A DNA stretch of 64,000 nt. Origin: Nannochloris sp. 'desiccata' (lineage: Eukaryota; Chlorophyta; Trebouxiophyceae; Chlorellales; Chlorellaceae). The DNA is taken from the NCBI GenBank assembly GCA_019044685.2, contig JAGTXX020000011.1:124001-188000 (forward strand), in the 5' to 3' direction. Below are positions 1 through 11,462 of this stretch, one piece after another. Each line of letters opens with the position of its first letter. Position 1 is the stretch's first letter. A program made the translations under genes and the position numbers. A model generated the notes under the pieces. The model saw nothing but the letters and a program-made list of their open reading frames with translations, was not told where the DNA came from and made no database searches.

Positions 1-1
1 A

Positions 2-523
2 GCTTACGAATACGAAGCATTACGCCAAGCATGTGCTGAAATGGGTGACCCGGGCGCGAAGTACGCTCCACCTATCACCTTTATCGTAGTACAAAAGCGT
101 CATCAAACTCGCCTCTTTGCTCGAGATCCCCGTGACGCTGATCGCTCTGGCAATGTGCTTCCCGGCGTCGTTGTCGACAGAGACATCTGCCATCCCTTCG
201 AATTCGACTTTTACTTGAATAGTCACGCTGGCTTACAAGGATGTAACCGGCCTGCCCATTACCACGTCCTAATTGATGAAAATCGATTTGGCGCTGATAT
301 GCTGCAGCTGTTTACATATCAGATGTGCTATACCTTTGCTCGCTGCACTCGTTCCATTGCGGTGCCCGCTGCTACAAGGTATGCACATCTCGCGGCCTTT
401 AGAGCCCGTACTTTGATGAGCGGAGGTGGTAGTGAAGGTGGAAGTGTGGCGAGTGGTGAGGGTCCACCTCCAACATTGCTGCCTGTGAACGCTAAACTGC
501 ATAATTGCATGTTCTATATCTAA
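2..523 (+). CDS. AGO: Argonaute, C-terminal part of PIWI domain (5' truncated by window)
   Basis: The reading frame is open from base 2, upstream of the first ATG at 41, so this is the 3' part of a gene that begins outside the window. The translation is a clear PIWI C-terminus. It contains [15 protein letters not shown], the [12 protein letters not shown] segment, [13 protein letters not shown] with the His expected to complete the DEDH slicer tetrad, and [23 protein letters not shown]. The first three catalytic residues lie upstream and cannot be checked. A Gly/Ser-rich insert precedes the end, and the protein stops in MFYI, close to the usual MYFA or MFYC. Argonautes bind small RNAs and silence or cleave complementary transcripts. 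Which small-RNA class this one binds cannot be told from this fragment. Family assignment is very secure. Confidence 0.95.
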   Translation, partial: AYEYEALRQACAEMGDPGAKYAPPITFIVVQKRHQTRLFARDPRDADRSGNVLPGVVVDRDICHPFEFDFYLNSHAGLQGCNRPAHYHVLIDENRFGADMLQLFTYQMCYTFARCTRSIAVPAATRYAHLAAFRARTLMSGGGSEGGSVASGEGPPPTLLPVNAKLHNCMFYI

Positions 524-1154
524 ATAGAAGTAGTAGATGGAGGTTAAGTAAGTGAGATAATACTCGGTTTTGAGCGTGGGTTCCATTATGAAGGGATACT
601 AGGAACTCTCCAAGGCTATCTCAATGGTATGTATAGAAGAAAAGTAATTTTGGGGCTTTGTGCGAGTTAGCCCCGCCTGAAAAATATTTTGGAAAATAAA
701 AAGTAAAGCGAATGTTTTAGGGAACCTGTCCTATGTGTGCATGCATCCCATTTAGATGATGTATCTCCCCCTTCTTTAAATCTGTTTTGAATAAAACCAT
801 TGTTTTTAATTTAAGAATACGGTAGTAGCTGGCAATTTGAGAAACTTCGGGTGTGTCGGCTCACTTTTTGAACCGCGTCGAAAAGAAGTGTGCTGCAGAT
901 CTAAAACCAATAATTCCATCTTCAACGGTTCCGAATTTTATTATTTAAATCTGCTTCTAGTCCGCGCTGCAATTTTCTCGGCCCTGTGGGTCTATGAAAT
1001 GAAACTGCTGTGTGCTTGAAAGATGCTCATGTAATTTAACTTGAGGTATGTTAAGTGTTCATCTAAAATGAACCTCATCTAAATCCATATAACCTAGCAA
1101 TAACATATACCAAAATCTAGAAACTGACCTTCCTTAAAATTTAAAAGCAGGAAG
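524..1154. other. Intergenic spacer, Argonaute 3' end to GPI-type gene
   Basis: This AT-rich stretch holds the Argonaute 3' untranslated region and the upstream region of the next gene. The short ORFs in it show no family resemblance and no codon-like composition. No RNA gene or repeat was seen. Confidence 0.6.
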
Positions 1155-2453
1155 ATGAATTTTCTCGCATCATTCTTGCTCCTGAATGTAGTGTTTACTG
1201 TGATTGGTGCCAACCCAGTGCCTCCCAGTGGACGCTTTGCCTATCCCGGAGGCCCTGATCTGGCAACAGGGGTTTGGATGGCTGTAGCAGAAAACTCAGA
1301 TTCAGCCGTAGTTATGGCGGTGGCGAATGCAGGTGGCCAGCTCTCGGTCCGCCAACCAAGTACTGGCGAAGTTATCACAACCGTGATCAACTATATTTCC
1401 TATGAATGCATCGATGACAACGTCTTTGTAGCCACTATAGAAGGTATTAGCTACCCTACGTTGGCTCAAATTAGTCAATGTAGCATATATTTTATTAATG
1501 AAACACATAGAGCGGTAAATAGTTTACCGTTGAGTGGAGGAAAGTGTCCAAATGCTGCCTTTTCTGGATTTAATTTAGGGCCTAATGGCGCATTTGTCAG
1601 CTCTAATATCTACAGATACGTAGATGGAGTATTACCCAGGCCAACCTCTTTTGTTTGCCAAAACAGGACGACAGCAACATTCGCTGCCGTACCTCCTACT
1701 TCCTCACCTAGTCTCCCAATCATGCGTCTTCCTCAAAACACCACTAACACTTCGAGTACCACTCTTTTCCCATCATCCGGTTCCTTAGCACTTCCACCAG
1801 CACCAGCACCCCCTTCACCACCCTCCCCTTTCCCTACTCTATCTAAATCTGGTGGGGCTGCAGTGCCTCTAGGGATCTGGAAAACAGCAGACAATGTAGA
1901 AATTATAACCAGAGATGGATTTTATGCTATTATTTATGATCCATTTACTAATAAACTACTAGCGAAACGAGCAAAGTATTTTAATCACCAGTGTCTTGAT
2001 TACGACGCCTATAAAGCGACTGCTGGACAATTTTGGATTTATTTAAACGGGACCACAACTCCAGTGATCCCCAGCTGCGAAACCGGAAAGAAACGGGACG
2101 GTGATGGTGTTGACTTTTTAGATATTGTTGTGGCGTTTGAAGGAAATGAATGCCCTTCGTTGGATGCAGTTGTGGGTACGGATGATGGACAACCATCGGT
2201 ACCATTCAGATTTACTTTAGCTGAACCGTAAGTTGCTCGTTAAATTATAACAGCATCGACGTGTTTGTATATATTCGGTGTATATATTGATATTCTGAAC
2301 GTTTCATTTCCATGCAGGTTGAAAGGGAATCCGTCAACGACCTGCGGAGCGGCGCCGTCGTCTGCGCCAAGGGCGGCGGGAGGCAGGAGGTATAGTATTA
2401 CTGCAATTGCAGCAGGGGTTTCTGCTGGGATTGCAGTTTTACTAACGACCTAG
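1155..2453 (+). CDS. Predicted secreted, GPI-anchored protein with two related domains
   Basis: Two exons, 1155..2227 and 2318..2453. The donor is GTAAGT and the acceptor ATGCAG, and joining them keeps the frame across a CCG codon. Residues 1-19 form a signal peptide (MNFLASFLLLNVVFTVIGA). A domain of about 140 residues is followed by a Pro/Ser/Thr linker (PPAPAPPSPPSPF) and a second domain of similar layout. Both begin with G-(V/I)-W, carry a Tyr/Phe-x-x-x-C-(I/L)-D motif, and end near a Cys-Pro. Exon 2 ends in a hydrophobic tail (AIAAGVSAGIAVLLTT) after small residues, the usual form of a GPI-attachment signal. Several Asn-x-Thr/Ser sites fit an extracellular protein. No family is recognised. 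It is probably a cell-surface protein, which is inferred from topology only. Confidence 0.75.
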
Positions 2454-2703
2454 TACAGAAATGTAAATAAATTGATTCAATACTGAATAATAATCATGAT
2501 ACCCAATACACAATTGTATATTTGGAAATTACAAACTTCTCGCCTGGGACGAGTGAACAACGCGTTCGTTGCTGCACACGCTCATGCATTTTCTATATTT
2601 AACTTTTGAAGTATTCTCTTTCTCTACCTCTTGTGCATTTGTAAATTTTGCTTGTAAATTACTTTTTTACTACCTATTTACGCAGTGAGCAAAGACCGAA
2701 ACA

Positions 2704-3465
2704 ATGGGTTTCTTGGGTAAAAAAACAAAAGAGCAAGCCTCGGACTCCAAAGTTACTGAACCTCGCAAGTATAATTATCAGCAATTCCTGGCTGATGGAG
2801 GCCAGCAACCTAGTCCAGCAGCAATAAACACTGCGTCTATGTATTCCGAGCGCAGTGCGAGCAGTGCTCTCCGGATATCAGAGCTCGAGAGCAACAAAAA
2901 TGCTGCTGCAAGAATGAGCTCCCCCAGCAGGAAAAGAAGCAAAATGTGCTCTCCTGGGCGCATTTGGATGTATATATTGACCGCATTGCAAATTGGAGTT
3001 GCTGTGGGTGTTATTATAGTTGTCGCTGTGGGTCTGAATAAAACGGAGGACGTTCCAGTTGCTGAAGGGCAACCTCCCGTCTCGACCTCTGTCTGCTTGG
3101 CCACAACTCGATCAGCAAACTTGTGCACGTATGCGTACTGGGCTGCTGGAATCTCTATTTTCGTGTCTATAGTGATAGCAATCATGAATATGTGCTGCCC
3201 AGGACGACGACATGCCTTTTGTCTCAGTATTGAGGCCTTATTAGCCTTATTAGGCTTCTGCTGGTGGGCTGCAGCAGGCATTTCAGAAATTATTTTTGGA
3301 AAAGAAGCAGATGATGCAAATCTTGATGGAGGCACCTATAGGACAGTTTTATGGATCTTGTGCTTTGTAAATGCTGGGTTGTTTGCTTTGTCTTTCTTTA
3401 CCAGTGCAGTTGGATGCTGTGCTGCGTGCTGTGGAATGGTGGATGACGATGACGCACAGCCTTGA
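2704..3465 (+). CDS. Four-transmembrane-helix protein of unknown function
   Basis: Single exon, 253 residues, with a good start context (AACAATGG). About 85 N-terminal residues are hydrophilic and Ser-rich, with a basic patch SSPSRKRSKM just before the membrane. Four hydrophobic segments follow at roughly 87-110, 141-162, 170-192 and 211-235. Cys residues cluster at the membrane edges (CC at the end of helix 2 and CCAACC after helix 4), possible sites of S-acylation. The acidic tail is DDDDAQP. The topology, with both ends cytosolic, resembles MARVEL or tetraspan-like proteins, but no signature motif decides between them. The gene is convergent with the following minus-strand gene, 190 bp between stop codons. 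Confidence 0.75.
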   Translation: MGFLGKKTKEQASDSKVTEPRKYNYQQFLADGGQQPSPAAINTASMYSERSASSALRISELESNKNAAARMSSPSRKRSKMCSPGRIWMYILTALQIGVAVGVIIVVAVGLNKTEDVPVAEGQPPVSTSVCLATTRSANLCTYAYWAAGISIFVSIVIAIMNMCCPGRRHAFCLSIEALLALLGFCWWAAAGISEIIFGKEADDANLDGGTYRTVLWILCFVNAGLFALSFFTSAVGCCAACCGMVDDDDAQP

Positions 3466-3655
3466 AACTAAAAACAGATCGTCAGCTGTACTTTGAGAAA
3501 GAAGAGTGGTGTGTTGCTTCTTTGTGCAGTTGTATCACAAGGAAGAGAGGACACTCTTTTACATTATAAATGCATTATTACTACGAGAATGTTGTTGTTC
3601 ATAGTATACACTCACTACTTGGCAATGTTATTAAATAAACGATAGATTAGAGAAA

Positions 3656-4152
3656 TTAGAATATTTTGCCCTTACCGACACAATTAAGACATTTTTGTTC
3701 TAGAGTACACCCACAAGCAGGGCATATTAGATCAATAGGCTGTAAAGCTACTGATGCTCCACCTCCGCGCACTTCCTGCATCATTTGCCTCATTGTTCGT
3801 GGTGCTCTAGCTCGGATAATGCCTTTTCCTAAACAAATTTCACAGCTCCGGTGGCCGGTGCCGCTGCATGCTTTGCAAGGAACGGCGTTTTTCATCTGCA
3901 GATGGGTAGAGCAAAGGATAGGATGATATTGGTAATAAAGTAGTGCTTATGGTGACCTTTTCCCATTGAACATTCCGACGTTAATGCTATACATCGTTGT
4001 AAGTTTTCAAACTAATAAAAACTCACCTTGCGCTGCGTCGAGATTGTTTGGACAACTGCTAGTGAAACTGAAGCTACTGCAATTGTAGAGCCACCCATGA
4101 TTATTAGAGACCCTAAAGATGCACCAACTGCTGCTAGCAAGGGGTTTGGCAT
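3656..4152 (-). CDS. Small membrane-anchored DnaJ-type zinc-finger protein
   Basis: Two exons on the minus strand, 4027..4152 and 3656..3895, giving 121 residues. The donor is GTGAGT after codon 42 and the acceptor CTGCAG, phase 0. The N-terminus is one hydrophobic segment (LLAAVGASLGSLIIMGGSTI). The second exon has paired cysteine motifs of the DnaJ central zinc domain: CKACSGTGHRSC, CEICLGKG, CPACGC and CLNCVGKGK. Proteins with only this cysteine-rich module, without a J domain, act as chaperone or assembly factors in plastids and elsewhere in plants and algae. The plastid role is inference, since the N-terminus looks more like a membrane anchor than a transit peptide. The family call is good and the function open. 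Confidence 0.75.
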
Positions 4153-4663
4153 TGTATGGTCCAAAAATTACAACCAAATTGGTTTCCGAGACTGTGATCA
4201 ATGAGCAAAGGTTACCTAAGCCGTTACTTCCAATTTATGGCCGAATAGAAAATAACGGTTTATAAAACTCATTCATAATAAAAAATGACGAACATATATT
4301 AACATTCTAGCGATAAACTTAAGTTATTTTGAAACTCAAGCTCCACCGATGGCAAATTTGTTTAAACCAACAGACTGGGTTCTGAGGAGCAGCTTTCTAA
4401 TTTTATCCCCTCTGCTTTACCTCCTCATTTCTAATTCATTAACATTACATTATAGTCTAGAAATTTCAAGGGAAAGAACAGAAAATATTCTTCTCAGGAA
4501 GAGGAAAAGAAAAACCAAACGCTTTCACACCCTTTTATAAAAAAATGAAAAAACAAAGAAAAACACTTTGCTTCTTTTAGTAAATCAAATCAAAAAGCAG
4601 TAAAGGATTTCATGAAGATTGATTAATTGATTGCAAGGCATATCAAAGTGAGCAAGGCTCAGC
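4153..4663. other. Intergenic spacer between two minus-strand genes
   Basis: This holds the upstream region of the DnaJ-type gene and the 3' untranslated region of SBPase. It is AT-rich with A-runs near 4540-4570. The plus-strand ORF at 4349-4540 is Lys/Arg-rich low-complexity sequence and is not supported. Confidence 0.5.
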
Positions 4664-6075
4664 TTAAACCTTGACATCAGCGAACCGGGCCGAGTGTCCG
4701 TGCATGTACTCTTCGAAACGCTTGACCTCACCAACGCTTCCATAGCACACAGTAGTTCTCTGATCATGGATATCAACATTAATATCCAAGGCAGACTTGT
4801 TCTCGCCGTTTCCGGAACTGGCACCACCAGCCTTCTCTACAAGGAGAGCAAGAGGGGCAACCTCGAACAACAAACGAAGCTTGGCCTTTGTGGTGGGGGA
4901 GATGACGTTGGTGAACACACCCTTCTCCTTGACAATGATCTGGAAGACATCAGGGACCATACCTCCAGTATAACGGAGAGTGTATTTCTCACCAATATAA
5001 TAAGAGATAAGCTTCTGGTACTCGGGATTGTCGAAAGTGCAACGGAGGTTACCGGGGGAGAACATCTTGCCCTCGCCAATGTGGGTAGTCTCCTTGACGT
5101 GGAGCCATTTGCCATCATCCTGGAGCAAGAACTCGTGGCAACCGGGGGCATCAGCGAGAGCGATGCAGAAAACGGTACGGGGTCCGTAGATTCCCATACC
5201 AGCAGCAGCTTGCTGGCGACCAGTAACGTTGGTCAAGTGATCACCGGGCCACACTCCGAAGATGGTACCGACAGAAAAGTTGGTATCAACGATGGAAGAA
5301 CCATCAAGAGGATCGAACGCAACGGAGAAACCACTGCCACCGAGGTCGACAGTCTCAGGGACTTCTTCTGAGCAAGCAAGCTTGCAGCATCCAGAGTAGC
5401 GGAGGGCTTCGAAAAGGAGCTTGTCAGCGAGCATATCAACAGCGAGCTGTTCGTCACCGAAAGAGTTAACGCAAGAGGTGGCGCCGCAAGAAGCAGTGCG
5501 GACCTTGTAGGCGATGGTCCGGATAGCCTCAGACATGGACATCATGAGCTGACGGAGCTTGGCATCGTTGGTGTTCTCGAGTAAGAATTCCTCGAGGGTG
5601 TCACCAAGCTGTAGTTAGTTAAAATAGAGTAAAGAAGGGGAATTTAAATTATCTGACTTATTGATGATTATGTTAGCAATGGGTTGTGTAGAAATCCCAA
5701 AATTTGGATCCAGAAAGCGAGTTTTAAGGGACATGTGCTTGAGTTTCATGTGATTAATCTTACCTTGGCCTGGGCAGCGACAGCGGACTTACGGGAGGCA
5801 GTGCGCATAGCCTTGGCAGACATCTTGGCACCAGCAAAGGTGCTATTGCGGGAAGCATTGGCAACCTGTCCGACAAAGGGAGTGCGGCATGCGGCAACCT
5901 GGAGAATAGATTTTCAACAATGATAAGGATAAGGTAAATTTAGAGGCCATACGTTATCCTGCATTTGTTGGTTCTAGATGTGGATCATCTTGGTGATTAC
6001 CTTGGAGGTGCGAGAAGCACGAGTGGTCTGAGCCACAGTGACCTGAGCCTTGGCTAAAATCTGAGAAGCCACCAT
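4664..6075 (-). CDS. SBP1: Sedoheptulose-1,7-bisphosphatase, chloroplast precursor
   Basis: Three minus-strand exons, 6001..6075, 5764..5898 and 4664..5608, all phase 0, giving 384 residues, near the family's usual length. The enzyme removes the C1 phosphate of sedoheptulose-1,7-bisphosphate in the Calvin cycle. The first 65 or so residues, rich in Ala, Ser, Arg and Lys, are a plastid transit peptide. The mature start is near [30 protein letters not shown] holds the two cysteines that thioredoxin reduces to activate SBPase. [21 protein letters not shown] is the metal-binding phosphatase core, and [10 protein letters not shown] is the substrate-binding segment. The cysteine spacing and the KVRTASCG region mark SBPase rather than FBPase. 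The gene is divergent from ADA2, with 309 bp between start codons. Confidence 0.96.
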
Positions 6076-6384
6076 CTTGCTTCGAAACGTTGGGCAAGAT
6101 AGATGAATGCGGAAGTTTGGATGAATGAAAAGGATGTCGGTAGGCTGGAAATGCGACGTTTGAAGCCAAATGTGCTGCTGCATTGCTCACACAGCAGGCC
6201 TCACCATTTCTGAGAAATTTTCAGAAAAAGTGCTTTCTTTATAACCGGGCTTTTTCACTAGTGTAAAGCTCTCGAGCCGTATACCTCAATAAAATACAAT
6301 TTTCAGAAGATACGGAAGGCACCTGATTTGCGCGCCTGGTGTTTACTTCCAACTTAATTTAATCCGCAGCAAATCAGAAGTGAA
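6076..6384. promoter_or_regulatory. Divergent promoter region between SBPase and ADA2
   Basis: The 309 bp separate the start codons of two genes transcribed away from each other, so both core promoters should lie here. It includes TTTATAA near 6238. An upstream in-frame ATG for SBPase at about 6183 lies here, but the sequence after it does not look like a transit peptide. I see no element that can be assigned with confidence. Confidence 0.4.
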
Positions 6385-8479
6385 ATGGGACAAACAGGTG
6401 GACACGGACGGTATGTTTGAATTTTGTAAATTGCGCTGGAATGCTATGATAACTCTTAAACTGCTTTTGTCATAAGTCAAGTATTTTCTTGCTCACCCAT
6501 TTTTGATCGTTTTTTTATCTTGTAAATGCAGAAATAAACGTCGTCGCACTGGCGATGATGGCGGTAAAGGAGACTGTAAACGGTATGTTGCTTTAGCTTT
6601 GCTACTTAAGCGGCAAGCAGCTTGTTTGCTTTTCAGTTGGTTGTGCGCTCATCTTTGTTCATTCAATTATTTTTCTCCCCCGCTCCAACTTGTGTATACT
6701 TCCTTTCTTACCCTTTCTCTTGCTTTCGAAACCTACTGCAGTGATGGATTGTATCATTGTGATTACTGTTCTAAAGATCTGAGTACTTCACTCCGCATCA
6801 AATGCGCGGTATGCCCTGATTTTGACCTTTGTCTCGAGTGTTTTTCTGTTGGCGCTGAGATAAGACCTCACTCCTCTGATCACGCCTACCGGGTAGTAGA
6901 CAACCTCTCGTTCCCAGTATACACCCTAGATTGGGGTGCAGATGAAGAAATGCTGCTTTTAGAAGGTGTAGAATCATTTGGTCTAGGCAATTGGGTAAAA
7001 GTCGCCGAGCATGTTGGCAAGCATGCAGATGACTGTCGAGCCCATTATTTTTCTGTCTATGTAGAAACAGACACCTTTCCCGTGCCTCGACCTAGCCCAG
7101 AAATGGAAGGTGTCGATATTAGAAAGCTAATTGAGGATCGTAGAAGGGCAGGTGCTGAAAGGATCGCTCTGGCTCGGCAGCAATCTGCCGTTGCAAAGAG
7201 AGGTCGCCCGGTGGCTTCAACTGACAAGCCCAAGCCTTCTGGGGACGCGGCAGGAGCACACGATTCTGATGCCCAAAATAAAACTGAAGATACTGCTGGA
7301 AAGGTGAAGCAAGAAACCAAACAAAAGAATAAAAAGCAGCAACAACAACAACTGAACGTTGGCAACAAACTCGTTACTCCGCTTCCTGGAACCATCAGTG
7401 GCAATGCCACCCCTGCTACCTCTGCATTGTTACCTTCAGCAGCAACTACAGCTGGCGGTCCTACAGTACCGCCTGGCACTACCACAACTGCTGGTGCTGT
7501 GGACGGTGTTCAATTAATCGCACCGCCAAGCGCCGAGCCTGGTGCCCCTCTTATGCTTTCTGAGGCCCAACAAACTGGCTATCACATTAAAAGAAATGAA
7601 TTTGACCCTGAATATGACCATGAAGCTGAATCCATCATCTCTGAACTAGACTTTCCAGAAGAAGAACCTGAGGAAGAAAGAGAGGCTAAATTACGACTCA
7701 TTCAAATTTATAATAGAAGGCTCGATGAGCGAGCACAGAGATATAATTTTGCACTATCCCGAGGATTAGTCAATGTGAAACGACAATCTGCGATAGATAG
7801 GCGACGTGCCCCCGCCGAGAGGGAGCTTCTAGGTCGATTGCGGGTACTTGCCAGGTACTTACCTCAATACCAGTGGGAAGCCCTGTCAGAAAATGTCGCT
7901 GCTGAGGGACGCTTACGTGCTCGAATCGGTCAACTACAGCAATACCGGGCCATGGGAATGCGTACCTTCGAAGAGGTCGAGGCTTTTGAAGCGGTAGAAA
8001 CGAAAAAGAAGAAGGAAGTCCCTCCGGCTGCACAAGCGGGGAAAAGTCGCTTGCAGCGTATTCCCGTGGATGAGACAGCAATGGAGGCTGAATTAGCGAC
8101 GTTAGGACACGTGCATGCGGCTGCAGTGGTACATTCTCAGCATGCTACTATAGTAGATGGACGTGGGGCTGATGGTCTACAAGCTTGGAGAACACGTAGA
8201 GGTGTGCTCCTCGATATTGCTTCTCTGCCAGATATCGAGCCGCTGAATGCTCAAGAAAGGTCGCTGTGTGCGAGTCAAAGGTACCTTCCTGCACAGTATT
8301 TGTGTGTCAAAGCTGAAGCCATGCGGCTACAAGCTGAAAAAGGCAGTGTCTCTCTAGATGATATGTTTAAAATGCCGTTTAAGGTGTCTCAGGGAAGAAC
8401 AGCGGAGTTGCATGAATTTTTTGAAACTAATGGCTGGATTGTTGCACCTAAAAGCACCGGTAAAGGAAACAGAACGTAG
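6385..8479 (+). CDS. ADA2: Transcriptional adaptor ADA2 (SAGA-type histone acetyltransferase complex)
   Basis: Three exons, 6385..6410, 6532..6582 and 6742..8479, joined in phase to give 604 residues. ADA2 bridges the acetyltransferase GCN5 to the SAGA complex in the nucleus. A ZZ zinc finger lies at about residues 29-75 (YHCDYCSKD, CAVCPDFDLCLECF). A SANT/Myb domain follows (WGADEEMLLLEGVESFGLGN). Next is a long low-complexity linker with KKQQQQQL and a Thr/Pro/Ala-rich stretch. The ADA2-specific middle (RNEFDPEYDHEAE) follows, with a SWIRM domain at the C-terminus (LPAQYLCVKAEAM to FFETNGWIV). The domain order is diagnostic. The two small 5' exons encode a basic leader (RNKRRRTGDD) like that of plant ADA2. 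Confidence 0.94.
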
Positions 8480-8756
8480 TCTCTACAAGACCCTTGTATT
8501 CTTTGATATGCTTACATAGCTTTAGTATTTGTAATCATCAATGAAAAGGAAAGAAAAAGAGAAACAGTCAGCACAATGTCAACTACGATGTTCATTTAAA
8601 ACAGGTTTTTAAGTTTTAGGGCGTTTTAAAAAAGGAAGGGAGACAAAGGAAGAGAGACAGATGATACGCGCAAAGTACAATTAATGCAACACAATTTCAC
8701 GGTAACGTCGAGTCAAATAGTTTATTGTACTTTCCCCCTTCTTTCTTATCGTCAAT

Positions 8757-9803
8757 CTAGTAGTTTGGCATGGGTGGTGCAGAAGGAGTGATCTCCCTTT
8801 CTTCCTCCATTTTTAAATATTTACTGACAGTTCTGAGCAACCAATTAGCCAACACCATACCCACAAAGTGTGCCATGATAGTATTCGCACATGCCTGAAC
8901 AGAGAACACATCGAATGCAACAGGAGGAGCTTGAGCACGAGGGCCATAGTATCCCCCGGCAGCGGTAGTCAACGTCTTGGCGACGAGCTGACCAACAGTA
9001 GCCTGTAAGCCGAGGATGGCTGCACCCATCCCCAGCAAATTGAGATTTGTGCAGGCAAGGACAGTGGCCATGCATTGCTGTAATTTAACCTCTTGCAAAA
9101 AGCCAAGACGGCGACCAGCTCTGATCCACGTCCATGACAAACTAGTTGTGACTATACCACACGCGACTCCAATGAAAGTGCAGATATCAATAGGATTGAC
9201 AGAAAGAGTACCCTGAGAGGTGACACCAGTAGAGAAGAGGAGGATAACAGCAGAGACAGTGGTTAAAATGAGTTGAGCCCAAAAGGAGAGCCAACCAATA
9301 TTGCGGAGCGCAGTGCCAAGTTGGAGCATCTCTTTTTGCTTGAGAGTCAAGTTACCAGCAGCAGATGGGGCTGCGAAAACGAAGACAGAATTAAATAAAT
9401 TGGGAAAATATTGAGTTGGGTACAAAATTATAATTAGTAATATAGAAATAAAACAAGAAGAGAGTCTGGAAGTGAGCGGGGCAGAAAGATGCTATTCCAA
9501 TAAACTTACGCTGCTGGTACACGTCAGGATAGAAGGAGTTTCCCTTTTGCTGGAACTGTTGGTCACCTCCATCATTGCGGCGACCTCCGAAGAGAGCAGA
9601 AACAGAGATCTGCGAGAAAGAATGAACAAAATATGAATAATCGACTTCAAAGCTTCGATCAAGATCATTGTAGTGCCACCCACCTGGCAACGCCTTGAAA
9701 CGGGGAGACGAGGGACAGCGGCTTTTAAAGGTGCACTAGATCCAACTCTGCGGGCAGCACGAGGTCCGTGGATAAAGGTGCGGGTAGCAAAAGTTGTTTG
9801 CAT
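8757..9803 (-). CDS. TIC21: TIC21/PIC1-type chloroplast inner envelope protein (DUF3611)
   Basis: Three minus-strand exons, 9684..9803, 9510..9609 and 8757..9370, with all phases consistent, giving 277 residues. Family members sit in the chloroplast inner envelope and have been described both as a protein-import component and as an iron permease. The N-terminal 50 or so residues (TRTFIHGPRAARRV, LPVSRR) form an Arg/Ala-rich transit peptide. Four hydrophobic helices follow. The hallmark segments are IGWLSFWAQLILTTVSAVIL, NLLGMGAAILGLQATVGQLV and FDVFSVQACANTIMAHFVGM. These closely match the plant TIC21 pattern (NILGMGSALLGMQATVG). Both proposed functions are from the literature on plant homologues and cannot be separated by sequence. 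Confidence 0.93.
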
Positions 9804-10017
9804 TTTGATCTTGTATTTTATTCTATATTATAAAAGAGTTGTAGGCCTTAGTAGAGGTCTAGAATATTACAAAAGATATTCAAAATTATGTTGCTAGGAA
9901 TATTAGTAAGGGTTAAGATCAAGCGCTAAGAGAAAACAAAAGTGGCGAGAAGGAGCTAAAATCTTTGGCGCTGGCGGTGGCTCTCTCAACTTGAGGTGAC
10001 ATTTAATCACGTTGTTC

Positions 10018-10794
10018 CTATGCACCTTCATAAAGGCACCCTTCCTGTGGAACATCCAACAGTTTTGCCGTATCAAGACCTAACCCTTCAGCCACCTCCA
10101 TCATCACTGCAGTTGATTCAGGGTCTACAGGCGTTCTAGAAAAAAACCAAAAACCACCGTCAGAAATACACTTGCCTTCTCCAGATTCTTGAGTAGGTGC
10201 CCCACCGGTGATGATAGCCCACTGGTAAGCCTCCTCATCGATAGCTACCACCCAATAAGGGGCACCAACTAGCGGAGTCGTAGCAGTTTCACCCAAAGCA
10301 AAGCCTACATTGAGTTTACTGGGGTCTTCAGGGTTGGGGACGTTGGCGATGAAGCGGCCAGGGAAGGCACTAGGGCCGCCGGCACCGGAGGTGCCAGTAG
10401 GGGGTCCATTGACTCCGCCACGGTTGGCGTAATTAAGAACGTTGACGGCGTTTAAAGGGTTGGCAGGGTCAATAGGGATGTATTCAGCACGGACACAGAA
10501 AAGCGTATTCTCTGGCTGGAATTGAATCGGAATTTGTTTCTGTACAAACCAGGGCGCTGAGATGTAGCGGGCTAAATCGAAGTCCTTGACGCTATCAAAG
10601 CCAGGATAAGGACACTGGGTACTTGCGTTATCATCAGCGATAGTTTGACGCAGTAAACGCATCAAAGTGAGAGATTGTGGGGCTCTGCCTGCATTGACTA
10701 GGTTGTCAGTTTTAACACCAACACCAACAGCGCTGGCTGTGGCACAAACCACTCCTACAAGTACTAGTAAGAAAATGCAGGACTTCATTTTCAT
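10018..10794 (-). CDS. Secreted lipocalin-like protein
   Basis: Single exon, 258 residues. A signal peptide (KSCIFLLVLVGVVCATASA) precedes a lipocalin barrel. FDLARYISAPWFVQKQIPIQF is the first lipocalin motif (the G/A-x-W region), followed by FCVRAEYIPI, then YWVVAIDEEAYQWAII, which corresponds to the conserved second region (Y-x-x-x-Y-x-W-x-x-I). A Gly/Pro-rich insert of about 25 residues (GPPTGTSGAGGPSAF) sits between strands. The last 50 residues contain a Cys pair likely to be disulfide-bonded. Lipocalins carry small hydrophobic ligands, and members of this type in plants and algae are linked to lipid and oxidative-stress protection. Ligand and compartment are not shown by the sequence. 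The gene is divergent from the gene starting at 11463. Confidence 0.85.
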   Translation of the reverse strand: MKMKSCIFLLVLVGVVCATASAVGVGVKTDNLVNAGRAPQSLTLMRLLRQTIADDNASTQCPYPGFDSVKDFDLARYISAPWFVQKQIPIQFQPENTLFCVRAEYIPIDPANPLNAVNVLNYANRGGVNGPPTGTSGAGGPSAFPGRFIANVPNPEDPSKLNVGFALGETATTPLVGAPYWVVAIDEEAYQWAIITGGAPTQESGEGKCISDGGFWFFSRTPVDPESTAVMMEVAEGLGLDTAKLLDVPQEGCLYEGA

Positions 10795-11462
10795 TACAAT
10801 AGGTTATATATTGTGAGTAGTGTACAAAGGCAGATGTATCGGATAAAATGGCGGATTATATAACCTTTGACGCGTTCGGAGTTCCCAACCTTGTAAAACT
10901 TTTGAAAAGGATCAAAACAGCTTTGTGAGTAAATATCCTGCGGCTGAGATTTGAAGTAGTCGTTAAGAATTGGCAAGACGCGCTTACTGCCCCAGAGAGA
11001 TTCCCATTACAACAGAGCCACAGCATAGCTCGCCAATGACCCCACGTGCCAGCACTGCACTGTTATTTTCAACGGAACTGTGAAATGTCGAAATCTTCTC
11101 ACTGCAGGCGGCAGTGCGGCCTCGAGGCAATTCGCAGTAAATAAATCATTCAATGCAGCAGTGGATTAGTCTTTAAGGGAATTGATTATGAAATTGGTCA
11201 ACCCTCTTTTTCTTCCAATGCAGCAAAGAAGCTGGATTATATATTGCTGCAATAGGATAGCTGGTCGGTGTGCCGCCTGCTCTGGCTACTTCAAGTCTTC
11301 TCAATGCCTACGCATTCACTTTCGGAATTGCATTTTTTGATTTTACTTGCTTCATTAAAGTCGAATTATGTCTTTAATTTCTCTCACTACCCCTTTTTGA
11401 AAGCACAATTGGACTTCGTGATCAGACAATTTCTCGCACGGAAACAGGGAAACAGCTTCAAT
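10795..11462. promoter_or_regulatory. Divergent upstream region between lipocalin and secreted-protein genes
   Basis: The two flanking genes point away from each other, so this 668-bp stretch should carry both promoters. TATA-like AT-rich stretches occur near 10803-10812 (TTATATATTG) and 11236-11242 (TTATATA). The short ORFs are not supported. No repeat or RNA gene was found. Confidence 0.4.

Noticed and set aside
4349..4540. Plus-strand ORF of 63 codons
   Set aside because: It has a Lys/Arg low-complexity end, no homology signal, and lies in an AT-rich spacer.
4694..5371. Long plus-strand ORF antisense to SBPase
   Set aside because: It is a mirror of the conserved SBPase coding sequence without its own family match.
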